Notes: generated by a model from the sequence alone, not told the origin. Shown: positions 30,601 to 40,321, counted from the stretch's first letter. The stretch: 64,000 nucleotides of DNA from Lachnospiraceae bacterium (GCA_014804785.1 JAAUZD010000026.1:395216-459215); one strand, 5' to 3'. Made by a program: numbers and translations.

Positions 30601-31119
30601 TACTGCAAGATGTTAAATGAGGCAGTAAAGAGCCTGAAGGGAATCAGCACGGTGGAAGATTTCAATACTTCTGTGGATCTTGATGTGGATGCGTTCATAC
30701 CGCCCGCTTATATCGTGAATGAGATCCAGAAGCTGGATATTTATAAGCGGATCGCCGGAATTGAGAACCAATCAGAGTGCGACGATATGAAGGAAGAACT
30801 TCTAGACCGGTTTGGGGAGATGCCTGTTGCAGTGGAAAGTCTGTTCCGCATATCTATGATACGCGTCAATGCGCACAAACTTTATATTACGGATATAAAA
30901 GGGAAAAACGGGGAGATTCAGTTTACTCTGAAAGCGGATGCAAAGATATATGCAGAAAGGATCCCTCAGTTCCTTAAGGGGAATGAAAAGTTGTCCTTTA
31001 ACTATAAAATGGCAAGCTTCTTGCTTCGATACAAAAAATGCGGCATGGTGGAAAAGGATGCGCAGATTCTATTAGAGCTGACGGAAAATCTTCTGAGAGA
31101 CATGGAGGTTCTTTGTTAA
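27601..31119 (+). CDS. mfd: Transcription-repair coupling factor
   Basis: 1172 aa; UvrB-like N-terminus, RID domain, CGDVGYGKTEIA, DEEQRFGVSHKEKIK, QLRGRVGRS. Confidence 0.97.
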   Translation: MRALTAPLEELGEFLEIKEKLEKGMVSAALTGCVESQKLHMIYGIGDGFKHKLIVTFSDLKVKELVEDYRLYDRNVTSYPAKDLIFYQADIHGNQLVTERIKCLRRMLEGKPVTVVTTFSSLMAPQIPLSAWKEHLLTIDGKSQLDERKLAERLIEMGYEKNYQVEAPGQFSIRGGIVDIFDLTEENPYRIELWGDEIESIRSFDVLSQRSIEKLSCITIYPAGEMLLSPERLKKGMDKIEKEGKSFSEKLRKEFHTEEAHRVETQIKEMKEQVYEFQNLVNLDSYVHYFYEDTVSFLELFDKNTTCVFVDEPARVREHADAVELEFRESMMHRVEKGYILPGQMKLLYSVEETAAKMQQGRIVTLASLELKNTLFKVDKKADISVKSISSYNNSFEALVQDLKRYKKNGYKMLLLSGSRTRAARLAQDLRDEGLTAFYTEDPDREVQPGEIMTFYGRVMKGFEYPLLKFVIISESDIFGADKKKKKKKKTYEGRKINDFNELKVGDYVVHENHGLGIYKGIEKVEIEKVVKDYIKIEYRDGGNLYVLATGLDVIQKYASADAKRPKLNKLGTQEWNRTKSKVKEAAGEVARDLVELYAARQQKNGFQYGKDTVWQKEFEEMFPFEETEDQIAAIMATKKDMESSKIMDRLICGDVGYGKTEIAIRAAFKAVQEGKQVVYLVPTTILAQQHYNTFVQRMKDFPVRVDMLSRFRTNAEQKKTVEDLKKGFVDIVIGTHRVLSADVIYKDLGLLIIDEEQRFGVSHKEKIKKMKENIDVLTLTATPIPRTLHMSLVGIRDMSVLEEAPGDRMPIQTYVLEYNEEMVREAIVRELSRNGQVYYVYNRVNNIADVAATIQSLVPEAVVAFAHGQMQERELERIMYEFINGEIDVLVSTTIIETGLDISNVNTMIIHDSDNMGLSQLYQLRGRVGRSNRTAYAFLMYKRDKMLKEVAEKRLAAIKEFTDLGSGFKIAMRDLEIRGAGNLLGAKQHGHMQAVGYDLYCKMLNEAVKSLKGISTVEDFNTSVDLDVDAFIPPAYIVNEIQKLDIYKRIAGIENQSECDDMKEELLDRFGEMPVAVESLFRISMIRVNAHKLYITDIKGKNGEIQFTLKADAKIYAERIPQFLKGNEKLSFNYKMASFLLRYKKCGMVEKDAQILLELTENLLRDMEVLC

Positions 31120-31200
31120 AATGCCTATATCCAAAAAAAATGAAATAGTGTAAAATAAGAAACAGAGTAGCTTTTTTACGGACATCCGGAGGGATAGGAT

Positions 31201-32976
31201 ATGGATATTTTTAGTGTACTGACGATGATTGGCGGACTGGCTTTGTTTTTGTATGGTATGAAGGTTTTGGGAGAGGGACTTAAAAAAGCGTCTGGCGGAA
31301 AACTGGAAATTATTTTGGAAAAGCTCACTTCCAATAAGCTGATGGCGATTCTTTTAGGGGCTGGCGTAACGGCAATCATCCAGTCTTCCTCGGCAACGAC
31401 TGTTATGGTGGTAGGTTTTGTCAATTCAGGTATTATGAAGCTTTCCCAGGCAATAGGCGTTATTTTGGGCGCAAATGTTGGTACTACAGTGACATCATGG
31501 CTACTCAGTCTGACTGGAGTAGAGGGGGGATCAAGCTTTCTTCTCCAATTTCTCAAACCGTCTTCCTTTTCTCCGATTCTGGCAATGATAGGCGTAGCCA
31601 TGCTGAGTACGGGCAAAAAAGAGAGGCATAAGGCTGCTGCTACCATTCTGATTGGATTTGGAGTTCTTATGATTGGAATGGATACCATGTCGAATGCGGT
31701 AAAGCCTTTGGCAGAAAATGCTGAATTTACCAATATGCTTCTTATGTTCTCAAACCCGGTGCTAGGTATGCTGATTGGTCTTGTGCTCACAGCAGTGATT
31801 CAGTCATCCTCTGCATCCATCGGTATCTTGCAGGCACTGTGCGTTTCGGGTGCAGTCAGTTATTCAACAGCGATTCCTATTATTATGGGGCAGAATGTGG
31901 GAGACTGCATAGCCGCGCTCCTTTCCAGTGCAGGTGCAGGAAAGCAGGCAAAGAGGGCGGCGCTGATTGGTCTTTACTATAAATTGATAAAAGCAGTAGG
32001 CTTCATGGCTATTTTTTATACATTAGATGCAGTGTTTCATTTTGCATTTTTAAACAGCCCGGCAAGCGCCCTTGGGGTTGCCGTGATACATACAGCATTT
32101 AATGTGATATCAGTCATTCTCATGTATCCGTTTACATGGGTGCTGGAGAAGCTGGCATATTTGACAATTCCTGAAAGCGCTGAGGAAACACAGATATTAG
32201 AAGCGACAAAGAAAGAAATTCAGATCCTGGATCCCAGATTTCTGGACACACCCAGAATTGCGCTTGAGCAGTGTAAGAATGCGGCTGTTGATATGGCGAA
32301 CTATGCGAAGGATGCGCTGTTTATGGCAATTGGTCTGATGGACAAGTTTGACAAAAAAACATCTGAAAAGGTGATAGATCTTGAGGAACTAGTGGATTAT
32401 TATGAAGATGAGCTGGGTTCCTATCTGGTAAAGTTAAGCAGCAAGCATCTTACAGCCAAAGACAGTCAGGAACTGTCCATTCTGCTTCATTGTATCGGTG
32501 ATTTTGAGAGGATTTCGGATCACGCAATCAATATCATGGAATCTGCCAAGGAAATGTATGAAAAAGATTTATACTTTTCAAAGAAGGCCGAGGAAGAACT
32601 GGAAGTCTTTACAAAGGCAATTAAAGAGATCATTAACACATCCATCACTGTCTTCCAAGAAGAGGATTTGAATCTGGCACGTATGGTTGAACCATTGGAG
32701 GAGGTGATTGACCATCTCAACTCCGAAATCAAGAAACGTCATATTAAGAGACTGCGCAAAGGAAAATGTACGATTGAGATGGGATTTGTCCTTTCAGACA
32801 TTACAACGAATTACGAAAGGGTGTCTGATCATTGTTCCAATATAGCGCTCTGTCTTCTTCAGTTGAATGAAGAAAATTTTGACACTCATGAATATCAGAT
32901 CAACTTATCAAGTAAAGATAATGTGGCATTTATGGAGAAAGTAAAGCAGCTGCGTGAATGTTATGCTTTGCCATAA
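31201..32976 (+). CDS. Na/Pi cotransporter family protein with C-terminal PhoU-like domain
   Basis: GAGVTAIIQSSSATTVMVVGFVNSG and TAVIQSSSASIGILQAL repeats; PhoU-like helices at C-terminus. Confidence 0.94.
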   Translation: MDIFSVLTMIGGLALFLYGMKVLGEGLKKASGGKLEIILEKLTSNKLMAILLGAGVTAIIQSSSATTVMVVGFVNSGIMKLSQAIGVILGANVGTTVTSWLLSLTGVEGGSSFLLQFLKPSSFSPILAMIGVAMLSTGKKERHKAAATILIGFGVLMIGMDTMSNAVKPLAENAEFTNMLLMFSNPVLGMLIGLVLTAVIQSSSASIGILQALCVSGAVSYSTAIPIIMGQNVGDCIAALLSSAGAGKQAKRAALIGLYYKLIKAVGFMAIFYTLDAVFHFAFLNSPASALGVAVIHTAFNVISVILMYPFTWVLEKLAYLTIPESAEETQILEATKKEIQILDPRFLDTPRIALEQCKNAAVDMANYAKDALFMAIGLMDKFDKKTSEKVIDLEELVDYYEDELGSYLVKLSSKHLTAKDSQELSILLHCIGDFERISDHAINIMESAKEMYEKDLYFSKKAEEELEVFTKAIKEIINTSITVFQEEDLNLARMVEPLEEVIDHLNSEIKKRHIKRLRKGKCTIEMGFVLSDITTNYERVSDHCSNIALCLLQLNEENFDTHEYQINLSSKDNVAFMEKVKQLRECYALP

Positions 32977-33070
32977 GATATTAAATTAATATTTATAGTC
33001 CGGTTTATTGGACTGCTGTAATGTTATTCTGAATATAACAAGGAAATTACTCAGAATGACAGGAGGCAGT

Positions 33071-33175
33071 ATGATGAAGGGATATGTGGTAAACAATGGT
33101 TATATGGGATTTGTAAATGGAAGTTATATGCTGTTTGCCAGTGAGGAGGATTATCTGGACTATCTGGAAAACTAG
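33071..33175 (+). CDS. 34-aa small protein MMKGYVVNNGYMGFVNGSYMLFASEEDYLDYLEN
   Basis: ATG preceded by gacaggaggcagt RBS; clean ORF absent from the track because of its length cutoff. Confidence 0.6.
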   Translation: MMKGYVVNNGYMGFVNGSYMLFASEEDYLDYLEN

Positions 33176-33230
33176 CGTGTTGTGTCATTTGATTTCAATA
33201 AAATGACGCAGAACATAGGAGGAATTTGAA

Positions 33231-33764
33231 ATGACAAGGCGCCTTAAAAGGGATGTGCTTGAACAGCCTGCAACCCAGCTCGCGCCGGAACTACTGGGTA
33301 TGCTTTTATGCAGAAGAACAGCGCAGGGGGTCCTCAAATACAGAATCATGGAGACGGAGTGTTACTTCGGAGAGGAGGATACTGCCTGTCATGCCAGTAA
33401 AGGAAAGACAGACAGGACGAAGGTTCTGTACGAAAAGGGCGGAACGGCTTATATCTATCTCTGCTATGGCATTCATTCATTGTTTAACGTTGTCAGCGGC
33501 AAAGAGGGACATCCTGAGGCTGTGCTGATACGCGGTGTCACAGAATATAACGGACCTGGGAAGCTTACCCGTGCCATGGAGATAGACAGAGATTTAAATT
33601 ATGAAGATATGGCAGTATCGGATCGATTGTGGTTGGAGGACGACGGCTGCAGACCGGAATACGTGACTGCTAAAAGAGTTGGAATTGATTATGCTACAGA
33701 AGAGTACAGGGATATCTTGTGGCGGTTTATTGTGAATGACGGAAAATACAAGCCGGCTAAATAA
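33231..33764 (+). CDS. DNA-3-methyladenine glycosylase (AAG/MPG family)
   Basis: ELLGMLLCRRT...ETECYFGEEDTACHASKGKTDRT...YIYLCYGIHSLFNVV. Confidence 0.94.
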   Translation: MTRRLKRDVLEQPATQLAPELLGMLLCRRTAQGVLKYRIMETECYFGEEDTACHASKGKTDRTKVLYEKGGTAYIYLCYGIHSLFNVVSGKEGHPEAVLIRGVTEYNGPGKLTRAMEIDRDLNYEDMAVSDRLWLEDDGCRPEYVTAKRVGIDYATEEYRDILWRFIVNDGKYKPAK

Positions 33765-33786
33765 AGCGCCTAAAGAGGGGAAAGCC

Positions 33787-33942
33787 ATGTTGGAAGTTAT
33801 TTACGAACAGGGAACATCGCGAAAATCGCATACATGAAAAGAGTTATATGATTTGGAGGGAAATTCGCAGGATGAAGATGTTTTTGATGACGGATTTGCT
33901 TCTTTTTTTAGTAATTTCCTGAAAAAAAACAGAATTTTATGA
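33787..33942 (+). pseudogene. Short degenerate ORF with an in-frame TGA
   Basis: MLEVIYEQGTSRKSHT*KELYDLEGNSQDEDVFDDGFASFFSNFLKKNRIL*. Confidence 0.3.
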
Positions 33943-34027
33943 CAGAAAGCTGTTATTGCGCGATGAATTACAACTTCTCACACGTATCAATGTATTTTAT
34001 ACTTAAACTAGCAGTAAAATATACGAG

Positions 34028-34426
34028 GTGGGAGTGACCGTTATGGAAAAAGTCGAAGATAAGATAGCAGAGCAAATGGTTTCTCATATGATGCTGGACA
34101 TGGGTGTTCCGGCGCATCTGAAGGGATATCGTTATGTAAGATCAGCTGTTCTTATGGCAGAAGAAGATATGAAGGTAGTGGGAAGTGTTACAAAGCTGCT
34201 TTACCCAGAGATAGCAAAGCAGTATAATACTACTGACGGTAAAGTCGAGAGAGCGATTCGCAATGCCATTGAGATTTCATGGGAAAGGGGCAATAAGGAA
34301 ACTTTTGAAGGTCTGTTCGGATATTGTAGCGAAAGCGGACAGGGCAGACCGACCAATAGTGAATACATAGCAGTAATCGCCGATGAGGTCAGAATACAGA
34401 TTAATACGAGATGCGGGGAAAATTAA
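34028..34426 (+). CDS. Standalone Spo0A C-terminal-domain protein (no receiver)
   Basis: HLKGYRYVRSAVLMAEEDMKVVGSVTKLLYPEIAKQYNTTDGKVERAIRNAIEISWERGN matches the Spo0A effector domain pattern; only about 130 aa. Confidence 0.85.
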   Translation: MGVTVMEKVEDKIAEQMVSHMMLDMGVPAHLKGYRYVRSAVLMAEEDMKVVGSVTKLLYPEIAKQYNTTDGKVERAIRNAIEISWERGNKETFEGLFGYCSESGQGRPTNSEYIAVIADEVRIQINTRCGEN

Positions 34427-34465
34427 AGCAGTTTTCCCGGCTTTCGGGAAAGTAGAGGATAGCTT

Positions 34466-35662
34466 ATGGATAAACCTGCAATTTGTGGAGGAACTCCTAT
34501 TCGTGATACGAAGCTATTTTATGGTCATCAGTATATTGATGAAGCAGACATACAGGCTGTAGTGGATGTGCTGAAAAGCGATTTTTTGACCTGCGGACCG
34601 AAAATTGATGAACTGGAGAATAAGCTTTGTCAAATCACAGGAGCGAAATATGCGGTTGTCTGCAGTAACGGGACTGCCGCACTGCATATAGCCTGTCAGG
34701 CAGCCGGGATCGGCGCGGGGGATGAGGTCATTACTACGCCGATTACCTTTGCCGCATCGGCGAACTGCGCTCTGTACTGCGGTGCAAGGCCAGTGTTTGC
34801 AGATATCAACGAAGAGACTTATAATATTGATCCCGATCAGGTGAAGAATCTGACGAATGAGCGGACGAAGGCTGTGGTGGCGGTGGATTTTACAGGGCAG
34901 TCTGTAGAACTTGATGCGTTGCTTGCTCATTGCCGCGAAAATCATCTGGTATTGATAGAGGATGGAGCTCATGTCATCGGAACACGTTATAATGGAAAAT
35001 ATAATGGATCCATAGCAGATATGACTACTTTAAGCTTTCATCCAGTTAAAACGGTGACCGGTGGCGAGGGTGGTGCGGTTTTGACCAATAGTGAAGAATA
35101 CTACCAGAAATTACTTTTATACCGCACTCACGGTATCACTAAGGATCCTCAGCAGATGGAGCATGAGCCGGATGGTCCATGGTACTATGAACAGACAGCC
35201 CTTGGGATGAATTACCGTATGACGGACATGCAGGCGGCGCTGGTAATTACTCAGCTGGACAAGCTGCCGATGTTCTCGAAGAGACGGAAAGAAATTGTAA
35301 AAGCTTATAATGAGGCGTTTTCAAAGCTGCCCCAGATTATTGTACAGAAGGAAATACCAGAGTCAGATACCACGAGGCACTTGTATATTTTAAGACTGGA
35401 TCTGTCACAGCTTAAAATAGACAGGAAGCAGTTTTTTGAGGCGCTGTATGCAGAAAATATCTGTTGTAATGTGCATTATATTCCGACCTATTATTTCCCG
35501 TACTACGAAAAGCTGGGATATAAGAGGGGTATTTGTCCTAAGGCGGAAAAATTATACGAAGAAATCATCAGTCTTCCGCTATACTATGCCATGACAGATG
35601 AGGATGTACAGGATGTGATTGATGCGGTGACGAGAATTGCTGAATACTATCGGGCAGATTGA
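34466..35662 (+). CDS. pseC: UDP-4-amino-4,6-dideoxy-N-acetyl-beta-L-altrosamine transaminase
   Basis: DegT/DnrJ/EryC1 aminotransferase (SFHPVKTVTGGEGGAV); GGTPIRDTKLFYGHQYIDEADIQAVVDVLKSDFLTCGP; pse context. Confidence 0.88.
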   Translation: MDKPAICGGTPIRDTKLFYGHQYIDEADIQAVVDVLKSDFLTCGPKIDELENKLCQITGAKYAVVCSNGTAALHIACQAAGIGAGDEVITTPITFAASANCALYCGARPVFADINEETYNIDPDQVKNLTNERTKAVVAVDFTGQSVELDALLAHCRENHLVLIEDGAHVIGTRYNGKYNGSIADMTTLSFHPVKTVTGGEGGAVLTNSEEYYQKLLLYRTHGITKDPQQMEHEPDGPWYYEQTALGMNYRMTDMQAALVITQLDKLPMFSKRRKEIVKAYNEAFSKLPQIIVQKEIPESDTTRHLYILRLDLSQLKIDRKQFFEALYAENICCNVHYIPTYYFPYYEKLGYKRGICPKAEKLYEEIISLPLYYAMTDEDVQDVIDAVTRIAEYYRAD

Positions 35663-35733
35663 GATTGTAACTGGGAAGATACTGAACAGTTACAATGCAA
35701 GATACATAACAGCCATGAAATGGAGAACATGAG

Positions 35734-36762
35734 ATGAAGCTGAGCGTGATTGTACCCGTTTATAATATGGCGGCGCAGGGCAAGCTTGCTTGGTGCCTTG
35801 ATTCGCTGGTAAATCAGACGATATCAGATTATGAGATTATTGCGGTGGATGACTGTTCAACAGATGACTCACTGGAAATATTGCGCAATTATGAACAAAA
35901 ATATCCGGATAAAGTTCGTGTAATTGCCTCACCTGTCAATAAAAAACAGGGCGGCGCCAAAAATCTGGGACTGGAAGAGGCTAAGGGCGACTGGATTGGG
36001 TTCATTGACAGCGATGACTGGGTGACTCCTGACTTCTATGAAAAACTGCTCACCCGCGGGGAGGAGACCGGAGCGGATATCGTGGGGTGCGACTATCATC
36101 TGACTCATGAACATAGTATGGAGATTGGTCAAGTAGTACACAATAATACCCAGTCTCAGGCAGGAATCCTCACAAAAGAAAAGTACAGGTCACTGATTCT
36201 GGATAGTGGAAGCCTGGTGGTAAAGATCTATAGACGTCATATCATTTTTGACTTTCCAAACCGTTTCCCAGAACAGATTTTTTACGAAGACAATGCAATC
36301 AGCAATTCATGGATGCTGCGGGCGAAGCACTTTGAGTATTTGGAGGAGCCTCTTTATTACTATTATCAGCATGACACCTCTACCGTGCACACAATTACCA
36401 AAAAGCGCTGTGAGGACCGGATGGAGGCAGCCAGAGTCATGGTCAGGGAGGCGGAGCAGTTCGGCTATCTTGATGAGTATTATCCTGAAATAGAAAGCAG
36501 CTTTACGACGCTGTTCTATGTCAATACCCTGTTCTCCTACATGGTAGGCGTAAAGAAAAAGGAATATAGTTTTTTGAAGACCCTTGGCAGGGAGATGCAG
36601 GAAACCTTTCCCAGATTCATGGAAAACCCCTATTATCAGGAGCGGGTTCATGAGGAGGAGCGCAGGCTGATTAAAATGCATATGAAGTCTACTCTGTATT
36701 TCATGCTCTATTATAAGGTGTTGTGGGCATACCGGAATTTCAGGAAAAGGCTTCAAAGATAG
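35734..36762 (+). CDS. GT2 family glycosyltransferase
   Basis: SVIVPVYNMAAQGKLAWCLDSLVNQTISDYEIIAVDDCSTDDSLEIL; GFIDSDDWV. Confidence 0.93.
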   Translation: MKLSVIVPVYNMAAQGKLAWCLDSLVNQTISDYEIIAVDDCSTDDSLEILRNYEQKYPDKVRVIASPVNKKQGGAKNLGLEEAKGDWIGFIDSDDWVTPDFYEKLLTRGEETGADIVGCDYHLTHEHSMEIGQVVHNNTQSQAGILTKEKYRSLILDSGSLVVKIYRRHIIFDFPNRFPEQIFYEDNAISNSWMLRAKHFEYLEEPLYYYYQHDTSTVHTITKKRCEDRMEAARVMVREAEQFGYLDEYYPEIESSFTTLFYVNTLFSYMVGVKKKEYSFLKTLGREMQETFPRFMENPYYQERVHEEERRLIKMHMKSTLYFMLYYKVLWAYRNFRKRLQR

Positions 36763-36866
36763 GACTTTGAGTAAAACTGTAGGCAGAAGATTTTTAAGTA
36801 TAAGGCAGGGAAGACCCACTGTTGCAGGCGGGGGGTTGGCGCGTCGGAATAAGGATAGGAATCATA

Positions 36867-38066
36867 ATGAAAGCAGCAATCATAGGTGCCAGCGGGGAAG
36901 CTGTCCATACAATTGAAAAGGCTCATGAGTATGGACTTGAGGTGGTGGCATTGGATGGAAATCCCGGGGCAGAGGGACTGAAAAGTGCAGATAAACCGTT
37001 GATTATAGACATCTCAGATGAGGCGGCAACGATAGAGACGCTTCGGCAGGAAAAGCCGGATTTTGTGCTGACGGTGCCGATTGGAAGGTATTTAACTACT
37101 GTAGGAGCTGTCAATGATGCGCTGGGACTTCCAGGAATCAGCAGGGAGATAGCCGTTCTATGTACGGACAAATTTCAATTTCATCAAAGGTTGAGTACAC
37201 AGGGGCTGCGGAACTGTCGGTGTTATGCCATTGAAGGGAAGAACATCTTAAATGCAGATCAAAGCATTTCGCAGAAACAAAAGATTGCTCCTGGTCAGCT
37301 TCAGCTTACTTATCCGGCAATCTTGAAACCAAGGTATGGTTCAGGGAGCAGAGGAATTTTTATGCTCACACGTACGGAAGAACTGGAAGAGGCATTGCAG
37401 GCGATAGGGGAAGAATCTTATGTGCTGGAAGAATGCATTGCAGGTGAGGAATACGGTGTGGATGGGGCTGTGACAGAGGATGGATTTTGTATGATTCTGC
37501 TTCGCAGGAAAGAAAATACACCCCCTCCTGCCAGACAGGCAGTGGGATATACTTCTATTTTGCCGTCGGAGGGATTCTGGCAGCAGGTACAGGATCATAT
37601 GAAGAAAGTCATTGCGGGTCTGGGGATGAAGGAGTGCCTTCTGCATGCAGATCTCATACAAGGAGAGGAGGGACCCTTTGTCATAGAGCTTTCTGCAAGG
37701 CCCTCCGGACATAATCTGCACAATCTGTTCACACCTTTGGCTGTGGGAGTGGATATGGCGGAGCAATATATCAGATATCGGATGGGGCTTTCTTACAGCT
37801 TTGTACCGGAAGAAACGAAGTCTATGATGATTCACTACTTTGATATGCAGGGAAAAGTTACAAATATTCCCGCCAGAAGGCAGGTGGAAGAGGTCTTGGA
37901 TGCGCAGCTTGCAGCATGGAGTTGTAATATAAGAAAAGGAGAGGAATTATCTCCTGTGTCGGACGGACATTCTGTTATGGGGCGCGGATATTTTGTGCTG
38001 AAGGGCAGGGACACGCCTTTCCTGCGCAGCCAGGTTGAAGTCGTCAGAAAATTATTTTTTAGGTAA
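36867..38066 (+). CDS. ATP-grasp domain protein (carboxylate-amine ligase-like)
   Basis: PAILKPRYGSGSRGIFMLTR...YVLEECIAGEEYGVDGAV...LHADLIQGEEGPFVIELSARPSGHNL; ATG at 36867. Confidence 0.88.
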   Translation: MKAAIIGASGEAVHTIEKAHEYGLEVVALDGNPGAEGLKSADKPLIIDISDEAATIETLRQEKPDFVLTVPIGRYLTTVGAVNDALGLPGISREIAVLCTDKFQFHQRLSTQGLRNCRCYAIEGKNILNADQSISQKQKIAPGQLQLTYPAILKPRYGSGSRGIFMLTRTEELEEALQAIGEESYVLEECIAGEEYGVDGAVTEDGFCMILLRRKENTPPPARQAVGYTSILPSEGFWQQVQDHMKKVIAGLGMKECLLHADLIQGEEGPFVIELSARPSGHNLHNLFTPLAVGVDMAEQYIRYRMGLSYSFVPEETKSMMIHYFDMQGKVTNIPARRQVEEVLDAQLAAWSCNIRKGEELSPVSDGHSVMGRGYFVLKGRDTPFLRSQVEVVRKLFFR

Positions 38067-38069
38067 GGA

Positions 38070-39206
38070 TTAGAGATTTTGTAAGGCATGGGCAATGCGC
38101 AGGGCGCCGTTGCCATCGACTAAGCTGCTCATACGATCATGGGCAGCTTTTCTTTTGCTGTAAGAAGCATCGGAAGAACCGGAGTTTTCAGCTATAAAAT
38201 GAAAGATTTCCTGAAATATTTGGTGGGAAGATGTACGTATATCACCGGCACAGGGAATTGCGCCCGCCGCATCAAATGCACTGGCGCTGTCAACCTGGTT
38301 ATCTGCCATGGTGAAGCTGATGGAGGGAATGCCAAGGGCGCAGAGTTCATATAAAGTGGTGCCGGCAGCAGACACTGCTAAGTCACATTTGCTCATAAGA
38401 GATGCCATGTCACTCACATTTTCGTAGAGTTCTAAAAAAGAAAATTTATTGGCAAGCAGTTGGAGTTCTTTTTTATCCAGACTCATCCTTCCAACCACAA
38501 TATGAAATTTCAAATCTCTGTCCTTTACAGGGGATGGGAGAATAAATGTATCAGTAAACAATTTGATGATGTTTAGGCAAAAATGACAGGGATCGCTTCC
38601 TCCTGTAGTAATCAGGATATCAGATGCACTTTTCCGCACAGAGATTCGGCGATTTTGAAACTGATTCCGAAGAGGGGTATAAGAGGCGCCCAAAAGGAGT
38701 TGCCCTGCATTTTGATAAGTGGATTGGTAGGAAGATATCTTGTCATCAGGAATCACATCATAATTGATGAGCAGATCTACAGGATAATCAAAGAGCTGCA
38801 GATCGTCCATGTATGCTGTTTTTACCAGTGGCCTTAAAGCGGACAAATACTTCTCAGTGACATAATAGGAGTCAAGAAGGTAAAGCGGTTTCACGAAGGC
38901 GGAATGCGGACCGTAGGAAGTGCCGGAAAGCCTGGAAGTATGGGTGGAAAGCAAGGCGGTCACTTCGGGAAGTTCCTGATCGAGATGATCAAAGGCGGCA
39001 GTTTTTAATTGGATAAATGTAAATCCCGTATGCATATCTGAAATTTCCTTCAGCAGACGGCAGCTTTCCCCGTCAGAAACAAGAAAGCATATTTTCATAC
39101 CTAGGCTCTGACAGGCAAGGGCAACAGAAAAACAGCGTACCAGATGTCCGGATGCTATTTTGGCGTTGCCGTCCGTTCGGATATAAATCAGTCGAGAAGT
39201 TTCCAT
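38070..39206 (-). CDS. pseG: UDP-2,4-diacetamido-2,4,6-trideoxy-beta-L-altropyranose hydrolase
   Basis: IYIRTDGNAKIASGHLVRCFSVA; DILITTGGSDPCHFCLNII; AVSAAGTTLYELCALGIPS. Confidence 0.9.
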   Translation of the reverse strand: METSRLIYIRTDGNAKIASGHLVRCFSVALACQSLGMKICFLVSDGESCRLLKEISDMHTGFTFIQLKTAAFDHLDQELPEVTALLSTHTSRLSGTSYGPHSAFVKPLYLLDSYYVTEKYLSALRPLVKTAYMDDLQLFDYPVDLLINYDVIPDDKISSYQSTYQNAGQLLLGASYTPLRNQFQNRRISVRKSASDILITTGGSDPCHFCLNIIKLFTDTFILPSPVKDRDLKFHIVVGRMSLDKKELQLLANKFSFLELYENVSDMASLMSKCDLAVSAAGTTLYELCALGIPSISFTMADNQVDSASAFDAAGAIPCAGDIRTSSHQIFQEIFHFIAENSGSSDASYSKRKAAHDRMSSLVDGNGALRIAHALQNL

Positions 39207-40240
39207 TGAAGCGGCGTTCCTTTCTTTAAAAATGTTTTTGCCTTTTTCCCAAGCACTTCCTCATAATACATGGTATGAAGTCCGTTGCCTGGGCGGATAG
39301 AACGTATATTGTCACATGTCAGTTCTTCGCCTTTGGAAATATCCTTTACCACGAACAGGGAACGGGAACCGCCATGTTCCAGTTCCTGCGTGGGGGTAAG
39401 ACGGTATTCCCGGCTTCCCAGCGCTTTTTCCATAATTCTGATGTCCTTTACCATCTGTGAAAATTCTTCCGGCTCCATGGAAAAAGCGCCATCCGGTCCG
39501 CCGTCGGACCGGCGCAGGGTAAGATGCTTTTCGACCATTTTTACGCCCAGGGCGACAGAGCCGGCAGAGACAATGCTCCCCAATGTATGATCGGAGATAC
39601 CCACCAGACAATCATAGGTTTTGGCTAAAGTTGGAATGACGTTTAAATTTACATCCTCGTAGGGTGTAGGGTAAGAAGATACACATTTTAAGAGGAGAAT
39701 GTCTTCGTTTCCTTCTTCTCTGCAGACCGAAAGCGCCCGTTCAATATCTTCCGGATAGGCGATGCCGGTGGCAAAAATCATGGGTTTATGCAGTTTCGCA
39801 ATTTCCCTAATCAGGGGAATATCGTTGATTTCGTAAGAAGCAATTTTGTAAGCAGGTACATTCATTTTTTCTAGGAAATCCACGGAAGTAAAGTCAAAAG
39901 GGGAAGAAAAGCATTCCATCCCCAGTTTCTCTGCCTCTTCCTTCAGTCTCGGCTGCCATTCCCATGGGGTATAGGCCTGCTCATAGAGTTTATAAAGAGT
40001 GGTTCCGTCCCAGATGGTTCCTTCCTTGATCTGAAAGCAGGAATCCTCACAATCGATGGTAATCGTATCTGCCGTATAGGTCTGCAGCTTTACTGCATCT
40101 GCGCCGGCTTCTTTGGCAGCATGAAGAATCTCCACAGCCCGTCCGTAATCTTGATTATGATTAGCAGATAACTCCGCCACGATGAACACTGGGGAATGTT
40201 CATTGATAACATGTGAACCGATTTTAATTTCTTTATTCAT
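39188..40240 (-). CDS. pseI: Pseudaminic acid synthase
   Basis: NeuB-type (PVFIVAELSANHNQDYGRAVEILHAAKEAGADAVKLQTYTADTITID) with C-terminal SAF domain; start taken at MNKEIKIGS. Confidence 0.93.
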   Translation of the reverse strand: MNKEIKIGSHVINEHSPVFIVAELSANHNQDYGRAVEILHAAKEAGADAVKLQTYTADTITIDCEDSCFQIKEGTIWDGTTLYKLYEQAYTPWEWQPRLKEEAEKLGMECFSSPFDFTSVDFLEKMNVPAYKIASYEINDIPLIREIAKLHKPMIFATGIAYPEDIERALSVCREEGNEDILLLKCVSSYPTPYEDVNLNVIPTLAKTYDCLVGISDHTLGSIVSAGSVALGVKMVEKHLTLRRSDGGPDGAFSMEPEEFSQMVKDIRIMEKALGSREYRLTPTQELEHGGSRSLFVVKDISKGEELTCDNIRSIRPGNGLHTMYYEEVLGKKAKTFLKKGTPLQWKLLD

Positions 40241-40321
40241 ACAAATCCTCCATGTCAGAGCCTTATGCTGCCCTGAGGGTGTTGCCGCCTGTCTAAATGA
40301 CATTGATGGCTGAATTGTTAC

